From NCBI RefSeq assembly GCF_021130785.1, contig NC_060210.1, forward strand, positions 187,434,501 through 187,498,500: a DNA stretch of 64,000 nt, in the 5' to 3' direction. The number at the start of each line of letters is the position of its first letter. Position 1 is the stretch's first letter. The DNA is from Homalodisca vitripennis. Lineage: Eukaryota; Arthropoda; Insecta; Hemiptera; Cicadellidae. This document shows, in pieces, positions 63,070 to 64,000 of this stretch. Both the position numbers and the translations under genes were made by a program. Under the pieces are notes generated by a model. That model saw only the letters and a program-made list of their open reading frames with translations, did no database searches and was not told the origin of the DNA.

Positions 63070-63500
63070 GCTTCTCAAAAGTATCCACATACTGAAAGAA
63101 GGCAGGTTAAATGTATGGCTGACCCTGGTAAAGAGTACGATTTAGTGTTATTACTGAAGGCTCTTTATTTTATAGTCCAGGGCGGCCGAAAGCTGAGCAA
63201 CAGTGTCTGAACGTTTCTCTGATCCCTGGAATTATGTAACTACGAGTTTTCTGTGCTCTCACACCAGAGTGCAACATGATGTCGCCACCAAGGCTGCACA
63301 GTTCGCCGTATCTGATTAGCTAATAAACCTCTATCGCTCCTATACACTTCCTGCCGTGCTGCACGAGATCACGATTTATGTTTACCGGCAATTTATTAAA
63401 AAGTGCTTATCCGGTGTATACAATCAGTAATAATTTTTATTTTATGAATACCTTATACCTTATACTTATAACCTTTAGTTTATTTTGTTTTAACTTTACC
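63070..63500. other. Three-copy conserved island, copy 3
   Basis: CCCTGG (63123-63128), CCAGGG (63177-63182) and the second CCCTGG (63224-63229) retain the spacing seen in copies 1 and 2. Substitutions relative to copy 2 fall mainly in the loop (TAGG to TACG, TTGC to TTAC). Confidence 0.6.
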
Positions 63501-63729
63501 TATTTCAATTATTTTCAATAATAAGAAATTGAACATGTAATGCGTTGTGAAATTAGCAATTTTACGTAGCGAAATGTGGAATATTATAAATATATTTGAA
63601 TGATGAGTTTAAAACTCGTATTAATCCTTCTTGCTGGCATGGTGAAAGAGAAATTATGGTTTTTACGCACCTTCGTAAAGTTTATGATAAATAACGTAGA
63701 GTAAGGGATTAGTTATGTTTACCAGATGA

Positions 63730-63935
63730 CGTTATGGCTAATAAATAAGCCCTCTCTAACACTTAACCTGGATACCCACGGCTTGAAGGTAACTTCCAAT
63801 CATTACCAAACTCCTGGCAGGCGAACTGCTTGCAAGGAGAAGATCGTTTAGCGGTCACCCATCCAAGCAGCAGTCGCGCTCAACGTCGTTGCTTGTAATG
63901 ACCTTAGTAGCCCCTACACTGGGGCATTGGAAAAA
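63730..63935 (-). mobile_element. 5S-rRNA-related SINE or 5S pseudogene fragment
   Basis: On the minus strand AAGCAACGACGTTGAGCGCG followed by CTTGGATGGGTGACCGCT closely matches the internal part of eukaryotic 5S rRNA, including the invariant GGATGGGTGACCG. The sequence then departs from 5S and continues into CTTGCAAGCAGTTCGCC and a tail ending CCAGGTTAAGTGTTAGAGAG. That tail also occurs at 52530-52630 without the 5S part. A 5S-headed SINE (SINE3 type) is the simplest reading; a truncated 5S pseudogene joined to another repeat is the alternative. Confidence 0.5.
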
Positions 63936-64000
63936 ATGTAACATGTTATAATCATATGTAAATGGATAAACCTTCGTACAAAGCATGTATTACTATTTTT

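Larger units (their letters stand above)
53540..63500. repeat. Segmental duplication, segment B
   Basis: Same-order, same-orientation partner of 17840-33010. It lacks the A segment 22.1-28.8 kb and the (TA)n at 19021, and carries the eight-unit array at 55133-56580 that A lacks. Its right end repeats the conserved island once more. Divergence is heavy outside the conserved blocks, so the duplication is old. Confidence 0.85.

Noticed and set aside
1..64000. CRISPR array or bacterial operon
   Set aside because: No short regularly spaced direct repeats with unique spacers and no dense coding. The DNA is clearly eukaryotic in organisation.

Overview
This window looks like intergenic or intronic DNA from an arthropod, most probably an insect. 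It is strongly AT-rich and full of decayed transposable elements, microsatellites and local duplications. I found no intact protein-coding gene. The long open frames are short (under about 160 codons), many lack an ATG, and most look like chance openings in AT-rich DNA. The only convincing coding sequence is transposon-derived: a broken mariner-type transposase (10230-11289) and the last codons of a non-LTR retrotransposon (41957-42103). I cannot name the species.

Layout. 1-9300 is AT-rich spacer with two tRNA-derived SINEs (about 2727-2935 and 6430-6630), a GC-rich duplicated patch (5602-5750), a three-unit tandem repeat (5919-6310) and several copies of a dispersed repeat that starts near GGCTGAGCGTTAG. 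9305-11832 is a complete but dead Tc1/mariner-superfamily element with unusually long inverted repeats (about 495 bp each) and a TA target duplication. 13400-13930 is a GC-rich island that may be a solo LTR or a promoter.

The main large-scale structure is a diverged segmental duplication. Segment A (about 17.8-33.0 kb) and segment B (about 53.5-63.5 kb) align in the same order and orientation through many blocks. A carries about 6.7 kb (about 22.1-28.8 kb) that B lacks. B carries an array of eight 181-bp repeats where A has one unit. A third, partial copy of the right end lies at about 51.7-52.6 kb. Inside the duplication some blocks stay very similar while the flanks have drifted. The clearest is a three-copy island (32605-33010, 51895-52300, 63070-63500) whose left part can fold into alternative hairpins in all three copies.

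Other items: a strong 23-bp inverted repeat with a pre-miRNA-like shape (41278-41364), a 5S-rRNA-like sequence on the minus strand near the right end (63730-63935), a repeat family with a hammerhead-ribozyme-like core in at least eight places, and several GC-rich islands (26930-27130, 38090-38350, 45710-45920, 47560-47730, 50455-50600) that may be conserved noncoding elements. Nothing here forms a pathway. If the window has host function it is probably regulatory or noncoding-RNA.
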